Assembly (NCBI RefSeq): GCF_947623445.1
Contig: NC_135242.1
Coordinates: 16,492,001 to 16,556,000 of the forward strand
DNA from: Clavelina lepadiformis
Lineage: Eukaryota > Chordata > Ascidiacea > Aplousobranchia > Clavelinidae
DNA length: 64,000 nucleotides
Direction of reading: 5' to 3'
This document shows positions 12,452-23,900 of this stretch, piece by piece. Numbering within the stretch: position 1 is the stretch's first letter; every line of letters starts with the position of its first letter. Both the position numbers and the translations under genes were made by a program. The notes under the pieces are model-generated. The model had not been told where the DNA came from. It searched no databases and was given only the letters and a program-made list of their open reading frames with translations.

Positions 12452-14410
12452 ATGTCTGTTGATATCAATCAAAATGCATATTTACGTCCTATACTTAAAG
12501 ATCCAGGTGTGGAACTAACAGCTTACCGGGATCAACATTTTAAGGTAATAACGTCAACAATTGTAATATTTTTATAGTGTTGCTGAATTTCTTAAGATAT
12601 ATTTTTTATACATTTTACGGATTAGGCTTAGGTGCGGCTGATTGCTAAGTTGTGGCAATGACAGTATATAAACTCAAAGACATTTGAAAATTATATGTTA
12701 CATGCAATGACCTTAGCTTAAATCTGATATCTATTTCATTACTGTCGAATTCGCTTTATTTAGCCACCAGATGATATGGATCACCACTTTATTTGAACAA
12801 AAGTAAACATCACATACATAATTTTCACATTTATTCAGACAATGTTAGTGTTTCTCTGATAGAGCCTTTTATATGACTGAGTGAACTTGAAAAAGGCAAG
12901 GGCATGGTAGAGCTTTTGCACACCATTTGGAAGGATGACAATCTCTCCATCTTCTGAATGGTGGGAATGAAAATTTGCCTTTTCTTATTGAACCTTGAAA
13001 GTTTTGCTTTCCCCAACCCTTTTTCTGATTGCAACCATTTATCTTTTATAGCACCCGTAGGGCCATAGTTGTTTAGTGATCTAATTTTGTTGAACGGTTA
13101 TTTCTCCTAATATATGTGATATATAACATATATAAGTAATACTCATTTATGTTATATCGTATGTACTTACGAAGTATTATATATATTATAATTCATGGTT
13201 TAGTTATTAGACCACAAAACAACATTTTGCTAGGGTGATAACAAATTGAGTTTGATGAATTGCAGGCTTGCAGCTTTTCTGCAAAACGTTGAATAATCCT
13301 TAGCACAGCTGGTGCTGGTGGAACACCTGTCAGCCATATTTTTATCTTTCACTTTGCTTCTAGAATTTGCACATAATGTTTGAATATTTTGAAGCAACTG
13401 GTGGAAAATTATTCTAAAAAATGAGGCTATTATTCATCATCATGCACAATTCATACTCAATGTTTGCTTAATGTCAGGGAGATCGTGTTCATCAAGAGAA
13501 ACTGCTTCAATTGTCTACCACACTTTATGTTGGAAACCTTTCATATTTTACAACAGAAGAACAGATTTATGAACTTTTCTCAAAATGTGGTGACTTAAAA
13601 AGAGTAGTTATGGGATTGGACAAATTTAAAAAGACGCCATGTGGATTTTGCTTTGTTGAGTGAGTTAGTTTTTTGCTTTTTGTTCACTCTTTAAATGGTG
13701 GTTGCCCAATTGTTATTGAGCATTTTATGGTGAGTTGTTGGTTTTCTAGATACTATGACCGTGTTTCAGCTGAAGATTGTGTGAGATTTATTAATGGAAC
13801 GCGTTTGGATGATCGTGTTGTGCGCACAGATTGGGATGCTGGGTTTAAGGAAGGTCGACAATATGGAAGAGGAAAAGCTGGAGGACAAGTACTACCTTGA
13901 TGTTTTACCACTTTATGTAGTCTGCTAAGTTTAGTCTGCCCAGCCAATTTCTTACACTCAAAATTATTTGTAAAACAGCTGGATAGAATCATTGTGATCC
14001 AAAAAGCAATAGCTATGTCCTGTTTTTCTACTACAATAACTGTAGTATCTTTTAAACGAAACATACCCACGACCTCATCAGCATAGCTTCCCTCACTTAG
14101 GCAGTGTTCCTGACACTTACTTCAAAAAGCGCTCATACAGTATTTGGTACTTCTTTCTTAATTGTAATTGTGATACAGTTTCATGTTCGAGTTTAAGAAA
14201 AGCTGTCTTTGTTTCCCGTTTAGAGTCGCTTAAGCCGGGGATTGCCTTTATCTTTTTTAGGTGAGAGATGAGTATCGTCAGGATTTTGACCCAGGCAGAG
14301 GTGGATTTGGTGTTCGCGCACAGCTTAAAACGGACAAACAAACATCCGGTCCTGGTGCAGAAACCAGGGAACGTGAAAGGCAAGGAAATCTTGCAGCCAA
14401 GCCCGAGTAA
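12452..14410 (+). CDS. NCBP2: Nuclear cap-binding protein subunit 2 (CBP20), 4 exons, 187 aa
   Basis: Exons 12452-12544, 13478-13659, 13750-13888, 14261-14410. This is the small subunit of the nuclear cap-binding complex, which grips the m7G cap of RNA polymerase II transcripts with NCBP1 and guides splicing, export and 3' processing. A single RRM spans about residues 37-115, with RNP2 LYVGNL and RNP1 GFCFVEYY. Conserved cap-contacting segments are visible: YRDQHF in exon 1, the Tyr of RNP2, both Phe of RNP1, and [16 protein letters not shown] after the RRM. The start is the ATG opening [19 protein letters not shown], replacing the human N-terminus of similar length. The C-terminus after GGFG is longer than in human (156 aa) and highly charged (ETRERERQG). 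It converges on the SLC6 gene, stop to stop 295 bp apart. Identification is near certain. Confidence 0.95.
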
Positions 14411-14649
14411 TCACTTATCAGAAGGCCTGATTGTTTTTTCAGCCAGAATATATGACATTGCCTTATCTCGTTTACTCCCAGTGTTAGTGAATGAAATAAG
14501 GCCACGCCCACGGGTCCCTGTTTATTCTGAGATGTATTGGTTAATTTATCAGTGACGTTTGCCATTGTTATCTTGGTTTTTACCTTTGTAGCTATGCTCC
14601 AGTTAGGATAATGCACAACATCACTAACTGCAGATATACTCACAGATTG

Positions 14650-14655
14650 TTTATT
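14650..14655 (-). promoter_or_regulatory. Candidate polyadenylation signal AATAAA for the SLC6 gene
   Basis: The plus strand reads TTTATT about 50 bp downstream of the minus-strand SLC6 stop codon, a plausible poly(A) signal position. Seen only as a hexamer. Confidence 0.45.
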
Positions 14656-14705
14656 ATCAATATTTGATTATGTTATCAGGCCCGTTTAATTTCTCTGCAG
14701 CCATA

Positions 14706-17700
14706 TTATAGTTGAATTGGGTAATTTTGGTACTTGACAGCTTTTTCTTCACATAAACCAACTTTAATCACTGATACTTTGTACGGCTTTGGATCTTGCT
14801 TTGTTAGAGTTTGAACTGTAAGAAGATTTCGCAAGCGCTGAAATACAAAATCAATTTATGCATTCATATTATTACAGCCTTATTTGAATTTGAAGTAAAT
14901 GAGTAAAATGCAATTTAGAAAAAAGTTTCAGAATATCGTTTAACGAATATTTTCAACGACTGACAGCAAAGGACTAATATTTGTTACCTGAATTAGATTC
15001 CCTTGAGTGGTGAGGTATCGATAAGATGCGTACAATGGAATCCATAGACATGAGCTAAGACCAAGACACCACCCAATTATCTGTGCCCACACTGGATAGA
15101 CGTATGTTTTATTGTATACGAGTGGTTCGTATAAACTTAACCAATACACGAGAATACCCTGTTGACAAAATATCAAAATTTGTAAGCTACTGACATAGTT
15201 TTAACAAAATTTTTAAGAAATACATACCAGCGATACCATTGGTCCCAAGTATTTCCAGCACATTGTCATGAAATAAAACTTTGCGTCGGTACCAAGCATC
15301 GTTCGAACATGATTGCAAAAACGATCGGCCCCGTACAACCAAGATATGGCAAGAAACTCAAAAGTTCCAATGAAAAACAAGCACCATCCGGCACCGGCGT
15401 AGTCGTTGAGTAAAAGGAAGACGTATATCCCACCCTAATTCATAGTGATTGATGAGGGGAAGTATGGTTAATATTTTCTTTTCGTTAATTAATAATAATG
15501 ACCAAGAGTTTGCAAAACAGTATGAGCAGAAACGTGTATGTTGCTATATTAACATCTCAAGCAGGTGCTTACAGTAAAGTTTAATGTACGCTGTAAGTTA
15601 CTATTTTTACCTCAGTTATCATTGAGCATGCCATCGCGAATATTAGAATCACAAATGCTGCCTGAATTACGGCTCTACCCCAACGCTTTGTATACCACCA
15701 TGGGAAAAAATCCATCACAGAAACAACTAAGCACTCTTGGAATACAAACTAAAAATTTTTTTTTTAAATATAGTTTAAACGTAAACGTCCAAGATCACAA
15801 CACCTCCATCACAGCAAAGAAAACACATAATAAAAATCCAAGAAAAAAATTTCTGGTTTTATTTAACACTATCTTATCAGTTTATCACCCATTTATTGAC
15901 TGAAACTCTTAAAATCATTTCAAAATATTGTCATTTTCGTGATGACACTGCTTAATTGGGTTATTTCTTGTAATAAAGGTGCAAGTTATTTACGCTTTCT
16001 CCTTTAGTACATATACTTACCAAGCAGTCAAATCCCAAGAACAAGATCATGAGAAAAAACAACGCGTTCCAAAATTGAGGTAGAGGCATCAAGGACAGCG
16101 CTTGTGGATAAGCTATAAATACCAAGCCAGGTCCGGATTCGGCAACAGCATTAATGGAGATATTCTAGAGATAGCAATTTTTTACTTTTTTGCTGAACTT
16201 TTTGCATTGTCTAATTATCGAAATTATGGTCATTACCTGTTCTTTTGCCATAAATCCTAACGTGGAAAACACGGCAAACCCTGCTAAAAAGCTGGTGCCA
16301 CTGTTTACAATTGCAACCATGATGGCATCTCTAGCAAAATGTGAATGTAAATTAAAACTGCTGCACTGTCGTACATCAGCAACTTTTTGTTGTTGCAAGC
16401 AAACTGTGTTTTCTATCACTACATGAGTAACAATGCTTGCAGCCTAGGCATCATTTCCAACGGTGGCTCTTACACCTCATCCAAATATTTTTAGGTTACA
16501 TTTCCGCAAAATATTTGTTCAAAACTGCCAAAAGTATTTTTGTAATTTCTAAACCATGAATTTTTTTCCTTCGCCAAAACTTGCCAAAATTCATTTCGCG
16601 CTCAGTCTTTCATGAAATACATTGCGACCACAAGAAACGGAACTGCTAGCAAAAACTTTTGTTTCAACCTTTCTATCAAAATATTGTTTGAATGTTGAAA
16701 AATGGTCTCGTGACTGAAGTTCTTTCTTACTTTTGCATTGCAATCTCGCAGAAGTCAAATATCAAATTTGTATTGTTATTATGACGACATGTCATCAAAA
16801 CATAGCCTAATAAGAAATGTTTACATGTTCTTCTGACATAAGAGCCTGCAACCATAAAGCAGTATGTTTTAACATGGTTAAAGGCACTCTGGTTTCTATG
16901 TTTGAAATTCATAAAGGTACTTTGCAGTTTTCTAAAATATTCTGCAAACATGGAAAAATATTTTGGATAATGCAAATGAATTTGAGTGAGACGTAGACGC
17001 CGCCGCTAATGTTACCTGTATATGTTGTGGTTAAAATTATTGTAGCTTGCAAGCGTTACCAGCGCACCACTACCAACACCGTACGAATAATACACCTGTG
17101 TTACAGCGTCCATCCAAACCTGGGTCGAAAAGTGAAAACGCGTTTTTCATGATTGAAAACCAAGGCTGTTTTGAAGTTAGTCAACTTTTTAAGAGTGCGT
17201 TTTACTAACCTGTGCGTCAGCGAGTCGAGTGATATTGGGATTCAAGTAAAACATTAAACCATCGCTCGCTCCATCGAGAGTCACTCCGCGAACTAAAATA
17301 ACTAGCAACATAACGATTGGAACCGTAGCTGTTACGTACACGACCTACGTACACATAAAACACAGCAGGTTTCCACTTTTTTCTTGAGTAAATCTGAAAC
17401 TCTGTGGCCAGTAAAAATTAGAAATATAACTAACGTCATTAAATTATTACCTTCGTTGACCATTTTATGCCCTGGAATATGCATAGGTAAGCGACCACCC
17501 ATAAGCATAGCAAATAGAAGAACATTTCCCAGTTCATTTTCCCAACGTCATCAATACCGCTGGATACCCGAAGTATGTTGTGTCTGTGGGATTAAAAGAT
17601 TCCCGCAGCGTTTAGTACTAACTTAAGTCATTGTTTTGGCCATCAATGCCGACAGTGCAGCTATATTCAGAAGACAATATACAGCTTATTCTGTGATTAA

Positions 17701-18458
17701 CAGGGTTTTCTTCATTTCAAAAAAAAACATATACCAGCCTATATGCTATAGCATGCCCCACTTACTCCCAATATTCTACAGCAGCAGATTTCTGTTTCAA
17801 AAAATTTGTATCAGAAGCATTGGATAAACTGTCATCAAATGACATATTGACAGATTTCATCTCATTGAACAATCCAATACAGTTATCTGTATTCCAGCTG
17901 TTATTACATGACGTCCATGGAAGCTCACGAGAAAAGCTGGCGACAAAATAACGGCAAGCCCAAGCAAGTACAACGCCATACAGACCGTTACCATACCATG
18001 TTATCATAGCATTTGCGTACCCTATTCCTACACGAAGAGAAAATGGCCAAGTTAAAAATCCAGATATAGACTACGTCTTTGTATTGTGTCAATCGAGGAT
18101 TGCTACGAAGAAATACAATTAAACATCACCTTTTGCCAACGGAATCAACGCCCACGCTTTGGTCATACCTTTTCCAACATACTGACCGAAGGATGTTTCA
18201 AGAAAAAATAGTGGAAACCCAATGACCATTACCGCTATAATATAAGGAATCAAAAATACTCCTACAACAAAGAACAAAATAAGTCATTTCGGTTGCACAA
18301 ACGCACGATACTGCTGGTAGCTTTGGCATCATGCACTTACCACCTCCGTTTTTGTAACACAAATATGGAAATCTCCAAATATTTCCCAATCCTATTGTCA
18401 TTCCAGCTACATTAAAGAAAAAGTCTATTTTATGCTTCCATTTTTGCCGTTGGTCCAT
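14706..18458 (-). CDS. SLC6 family Na+/Cl- dependent neurotransmitter or amino-acid transporter, 12 exons, 589 aa
   Basis: Exons on the minus strand: 18458-18341, 18261-18130, 18027-17766, 17583-17451, 17344-17210, 17119-17016, 16330-16237, 16164-16021, 15748-15611, 15434-15228, 15158-14988, 14837-14706, all in phase. The plasma-membrane symporter fold is complete: TM1 [18 protein letters not shown], the EL2 loop with two Cys and Asn-glycosylation sites ([10 protein letters not shown]), TM6 [22 protein letters not shown]7 NSGTSFLAG with the Ser used for chloride, and TM8 [12 protein letters not shown] to GFD. TM1 has Gly, not the Asp of monoamine carriers, so an amino-acid-type substrate (GABA, taurine, glycine or creatine class) is likely; which one cannot be read off. 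TM8 has Cys where GABA/glycine transporters have Ser after the conserved Asp. The N-terminus before RQKWKHK is only a few residues; an upstream exon may exist. Confidence 0.92.
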
Positions 18459-19362
18459 TCTACAAATGTTGGACGCAACAAAATACAAACAAAATATCAA
18501 AGTTAAAAACAAGTAATTTCCAAACCAAGCTCACGCATATATCAAGAGGTTTCAGCCTTCTAAAAATATAGACATAAAAATATTGGTCATCTTAAGCCTT
18601 CAAATGAGTAGTTCTATTGCTAAAATCTTAAAATTAATTAAAATTAATTAATTAAAAATCTTAAAGTTAAACAATGTAATTCATTTGGCATAAAACACTG
18701 CTTAAATGCTACCACCCATTAACTTTCGATCTTTTTAGCCTATTTTGTTTCGTAATTTTGACAATAGGCTGCTGTGAAAATTGTATTTGCTCCATCAGCA
18801 GGAGCTACATGACTAAACTTAAACATTGCAAATATCATGCAGGACATAAGGAATTAATGCACTGCATATTTTTCACAATTGTAGGCCCTTATTCGAAGTT
18901 GGTGATTGAAACACAGCACCACAAATACAGTTTATACTGAACAGTCAAGATGTTATACATTTACTGACGTATACAGAATAAGCAAACGAGGAACACTTCT
19001 GATAAGTGGAAGTGTGCCATTAATTTCTTTGCCCAAACGAGGAAGAAGAAACTTTATTATCCGGGATAACTATCATATTTCAGAGCATTAAAAGTATATA
19101 ATTATCATTATATTAGAAGAAGGTTTTCGAACTCTCCTTTCAAGTCAATTAATTGAATTACCCATTAGGACTCAAGTCAAGCCGAGTTTTTTATTAAAAT
19201 GAGACTTGAATCAGATCGACTCATTTAGCATCTGAAACCAGATTGCACAAAAAGTAAAAATACCGCTTTTTGTAATAAACATTCTCAATTTTTACGAAAA
19301 TTGCTGCGGCATGCGCGTTTGCTAATAATTTATTTTTGTTTTTTTTTAGGTACAGTATATTC
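18459..19362. other. Spacer upstream of the SLC6 gene
   Basis: AT-rich, with a TTAATTAA-rich run near 18626-18660. From about 19150, stretches like GACTCAAGTCAAG and GACTTGAATC appear and recur in related form at 19740-19840. They may be the outer parts of a decayed element into which the hAT copy inserted. No gene seen. Confidence 0.4.
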
Positions 19363-19640
19363 CAGTGGTTCTCAACCTTTCATGGTTCGTGGTCCCCTTA
19401 CAGTTACCCTTAAAATCCGTGCCCCCACGCTCATCAATGAAAAATGTAGATTGTTAATTGCAAAATACTTTTTGCTTCACCACTGCGTGTGCAGTAGTCT
19501 TCGCGCCGCTAATTTTGCACAAAAAGCTCAAACACAAAAACGTGAGAAATTTGTATCCCGCTTTGCCTCGTCTTTCACTATTACAACACTACAGCTCACT
19601 AATGAGACATCTGCCCGTGGCCCCCGGTTGAAAAACTCTG
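19363..19640. mobile_element. Non-autonomous hAT-type element, 278 bp
   Basis: It starts CAGTGGTTCTCAACC and ends GGTTGAAAAACTCTG, imperfect inverted termini (12 of 15) of the style typical of hAT elements. The flanks are GTATATTC (19355-19362) and GTATATAC (19641-19648), an 8-bp target duplication with one mismatch. No transposase remains; the open frame across it is accidental. Confidence 0.7.
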
Positions 19641-19648
19641 GTATATAC

Positions 19649-20919
19649 AATATAACAAATTGCACCAACATAAATGTGATCGGACAGAAAACAGACAATT
19701 TAACTGATTTCTGCTTTAATGTTGAAACTTAATTTACAAAAATTGACTCGTGCCAAGTTGAGTCAGTTTTCCAAATATTGATTCTAAAAAAGTCAAGTTT
19801 TTCATATAATTTCTTTAAAAGGGTTGAAGTCGAGTCAAGTTCTTGAAAAAATTACACAAATAAAGCAAACGATTTCAGTCATTGCGACTCTGACTTATAT
19901 TCCTAAAGTTAATTGGTATCTAAGCGATTGAGTGGTTGATGGTAATATAAAAAAATGTGCAAGCAGTAACGAAACCAGCAAAACCAAGCAAAAATACTCT
20001 GCACACTTTCTCAGTAAACCTTTCAGTGTGATAATAGGAGCTATCATGGTTTTTAGCGAATGATCAGGAACAAGGTATATGTGCATTTTGTCTGCAAATA
20101 CATTCGCCTACATCAGGAGTACCTAATGAAATGGAGAAGAAATGACGTTCTAGCTGTTTTGAAAATTTATCTCATAAAATAACAAGTAAATCAAGTTATA
20201 GCAAAGTTGCAGATGTTCCTTAATTCTCTCAAACTAATAATAATCAATGCTCTGCATATAGATTATCTTTCGTGTATTTATAAGAAATGTTAATGTTGTT
20301 GAGAGCATGCACAAATATCTGCCATTCATTATGTTCTTGGCGTTCCTATTTCTGCAGTGGTTTACCGGTCGCTCCTATAATGCACCAAATGCATTTCAGC
20401 GCCATTATTTATAACAATATTCACGTAAAGAACGTATTGAATTTAGATTTTTACGAGTTTTTTTCAATCAAAGTATAGGTTTTGCGCGTGGTTGAAGTAC
20501 CGTGAAGCTTTTCTGTTAGTGTGTCTGTGTCATTAGGGCAAGGTAACGAATTGCTGCTGTAGATTTATTTGAATTGTAGGAAATTATTTAAACAATGAAC
20601 ATAAAACGTGATGTGATATTTCCTGTATGCTTTGTATAGTTAACGCCTATGAAGCAATTAGACTACAATCTTAAGTAAGACTGCGTGCAGAATTGTAACT
20701 TATAAGCGATGTACCTTACCAACTAGATCAAAGTATGATTGCAGGGTTACCCAGTCAGGTCTAGCTCACACTAAAATTTGGGTAATTTTTAATTAATTGC
20801 TGTTAAGTCGTCATCAGCGACCAATCTAAGAAAGTTTATTTCACTAATTCTCTGCCAAAAAGTTTTGTCTCTTCCAGATTTCGTTTTATGTTTAACTTTA
20901 AAAGAACACGATCAATGCA
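19649..20919. other. Spacer upstream of glycosyltransferase A
   Basis: It holds the GACTCAAGTC-like remnants to about 19890, then unremarkable AT-rich sequence. No exon, RNA gene or clear promoter element recognised. Confidence 0.4.
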
Positions 20920-23900
20920 ATGAGAAGGTGCAAGTATTTCCGAAGTCTTCTGTTGGTAGTGGGAATTTTGATTTGTTGGGTATCTTTCAACAAGATAACT
21001 CGTTACAGGCTCAGTAATGCGTATAAAAAACATTTTCACTCATCACTAGTTCAAATTCCTGTGACAAATTTCTGCAAGAAACCAGAAGGTGCTCATACGT
21101 ACAAAATTTGCAATTACTTACCATATTCGGAAGTGAAATGTGGTAAAGAGCAGAACGGCAATCGTTCATCTGAGACTTATCGCGTTCCGAATGAAGTCAT
21201 GTTTATTTGGTTTGCAAAACATATGCCATTTCGCTTTTACAATTATTTGGCTTTACGTTCTGCTGCAAGTATTCAACAGGTAGATAAACTGAAGTTTTAC
21301 TATAGCGAAGGACTCCCAGTTGGTATGTATAAAGTTTCTTTACTTTTTGTGCTAAAATTTAGTCGGCAGATTCGTAGCAATATATACTACTACTAACCTT
21401 GCGCATGATAGGGAATTAGTATGGAATATGGAAGGAAGAAAATAAACTATCATCTGTATAAATTTATACACTTAGAACGAGCTTTCAAAGACTAGCTGGT
21501 TTGGTGACAGTTAATCACGCGACACTTAATCACGCGACACATAATCACCGACACATAATCACTAGGACATTTAATCACGCGACATTTAATCACGCGACAC
21601 ATAATCACTAGGACATTTAATCACGCGACACATAATCACTAGGACATTTAATCACGCGACATTTAATCACACATTTACAATATTTTTTTACATTTACAAT
21701 TTACAGCAATGTTATGCATAGGAAATGTAAGCAACTGCACTTCGGTTGTTATACGAGCCTGGCACCGACTTTTCTGGTAGAGTTTGCAACGCCACTGAAT
21801 CGTTCCGTTTGCGTACTCACGGTGTTTGACAAACTCGTACTGTTTGTGCAGCACCGATTGATTCCCTTTCGATGTTAAGCTAAACTGCACTGTCTTATTA
21901 GTCATAGTAGCCCTAATGTCCGTTCGCCCCGACATTTCTGGTAGAGTTTGCCACGCCACTGAATCGTTCCGTTTTTATTAGTCATAGTAATGTCCGTTAA
22001 ATTAAAATAATCACGATTTACAACGGTAAGACAGCGGCAGGCTATAGTATAGACAAAGACACTGTATAAATGTCGTGTGATTAACTGTCTAGTCATAGTA
22101 ATGTCCCCTGAATTGAAATAACCACGAGTTACAACGGTAAGACAGCGGCAAGCTATAGAGTATAGACCAAGGGTCCGCAACCTAGGGCCCGCGGGCCGTA
22201 TCCGGAACGAGATTGTCTGTAGACTGGACTAGTCGTTATAGATACAAAGAGATGTGGCGGTCGTGATAGTAAATTGTAATAATTTATTCATTGGCATTGT
22301 TCCAGAGTTCCAAAACCGACACAAAACAAGTAGCATTGTATTTTACGGTGTAACGTTTTGATGGTACTTTGGTCAAGAGCTTCGGTGACAATACAGTAGA
22401 ATAATGTTAGATATTACATAGGTTATACTTTCGGACAATATAACAATTAGACTTTATGAAGCTGGTGTTGATTTAAAGAAACATTATAGAGAAAGCTGGC
22501 GCAACGGAGTCAAAACAATTGTCGGGGAGTCGCATCCAAGTGATTATGTGTCGCGTGATTAAATGTCGCGTGATTACGTATCGAAGTCGCGTGATTAAAT
22601 GTCCTAGTGATTATGTATCGCGTGATTAAATGTCCTAGTGATTATGTGTCGCGTGATTAAATGTCCTAGTGATTATGTGTCGGTGATTAAATGTCGCGTG
22701 ATTATGTGTCGCGTGATTAAGTGTCGGTACACCGACTAGCTATACTATGTCGTTTTGCATGCCCTAATATGACAACTGATCTGTTGCATTACAGCTCTCA
22801 TAGATGCCGAGAGATCAAAATTTGTACGAATAGTCTATGTTGATATCTCAAAAATGCAAGAGCAAATTTTTTAGACAAACACATCTCAATAACGCGTATA
22901 CTTAAGAAAGTCAAACATTTCACGTTTCTATATGTTAAGAAAAACTTCAAAAAATTGAGGTTTTTTCGTGACGGTTAAAATAGGGCGTGTGCTGAAAACT
23001 CAAATAGAGTAATAGTCGAAAATTTTCAGGAAAATACTGGGAAAGAACGGTCAATGAAATACCATGTTTGGAACTAATACAAGTGGAAGAACCTGGCGAA
23101 ATCTTCGGTGTAAAGGCAAGTAGGGAAAACCGGGGCTAGTTGCTACAATTTTTGCATTTTTCTTTATCATGCTTACATGCGTTGCGAGAACAGATATTAT
23201 CGTTGTCTCTTGGAAACAGCATTTATCAATCTTTATCCAAGATGAACATATGGTTATCAAATATCGTATTTGTGTGTTATTATAAACATGGTGGGTATTT
23301 GTGTAATCCGACATCAAAAAGTTATATTCGGCTATAATATCTTGCCCTGTAAACCGGGTAATTTGTTACAAATAGTGAGACAAGTTGTCACAAACAAACT
23401 GCTTTAATGAAAATCTTTTGCAGAATTCTTTTTTACGTTTTAAAACAAATAATCAACTATACAAGAGAGCATTCGGCCCAGAAAATGTAAAAAACCTTTC
23501 TCGTTTGTAGCTTGCATGTACTTTAGGTTTATTTCGCTGTTGCTATTAAAAGCAAAACTTGATGGTTTGCGATGTTGTTAAAAAAGGCGTTGTACAAAAA
23601 TATGTCAGCTAGTTTCATTTATCTCATTTTGATTACTGAAAACTTTCAAATCAACTTTGTTGTTATCCAATTTAATCAGTGAAAAAAATTGGTGCAAGCC
23701 ATATTGTATCATTTTTATTATTAATTAATACCCTAAGTTAAGAAACTCGGTTCAAAACTTTTGATAGCTTTATGAAGCTTAATTTATAGCTAAATGTAAG
23801 AAATTTCATTTGGTTATGTTCTTATCAAACGCTCACTGTATCATTTGAAACAATAATAGATATTGGTATGCAGTAATGTATTCAGAAGCTTGTAAGCTGT

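Noticed and set aside
12831..13034. 67-codon minus-strand frame within NCBP2 intron 1
   Set aside because: It looked LINE-like at first, but no reverse-transcriptase motif could be followed in any frame.
19301..19732. 143-codon open frame on the plus strand
   Set aside because: It runs across both ends of the hAT element and its flanks, and has no domain. The openness is accidental.
21498..21670. Regularly spaced short repeats resembling a CRISPR array
   Set aside because: Units are contiguous 12-17 bp variants with no unique spacers, are mirrored at the other end of a duplicated-target element, and sit in a eukaryotic intron. They are transposon arms.
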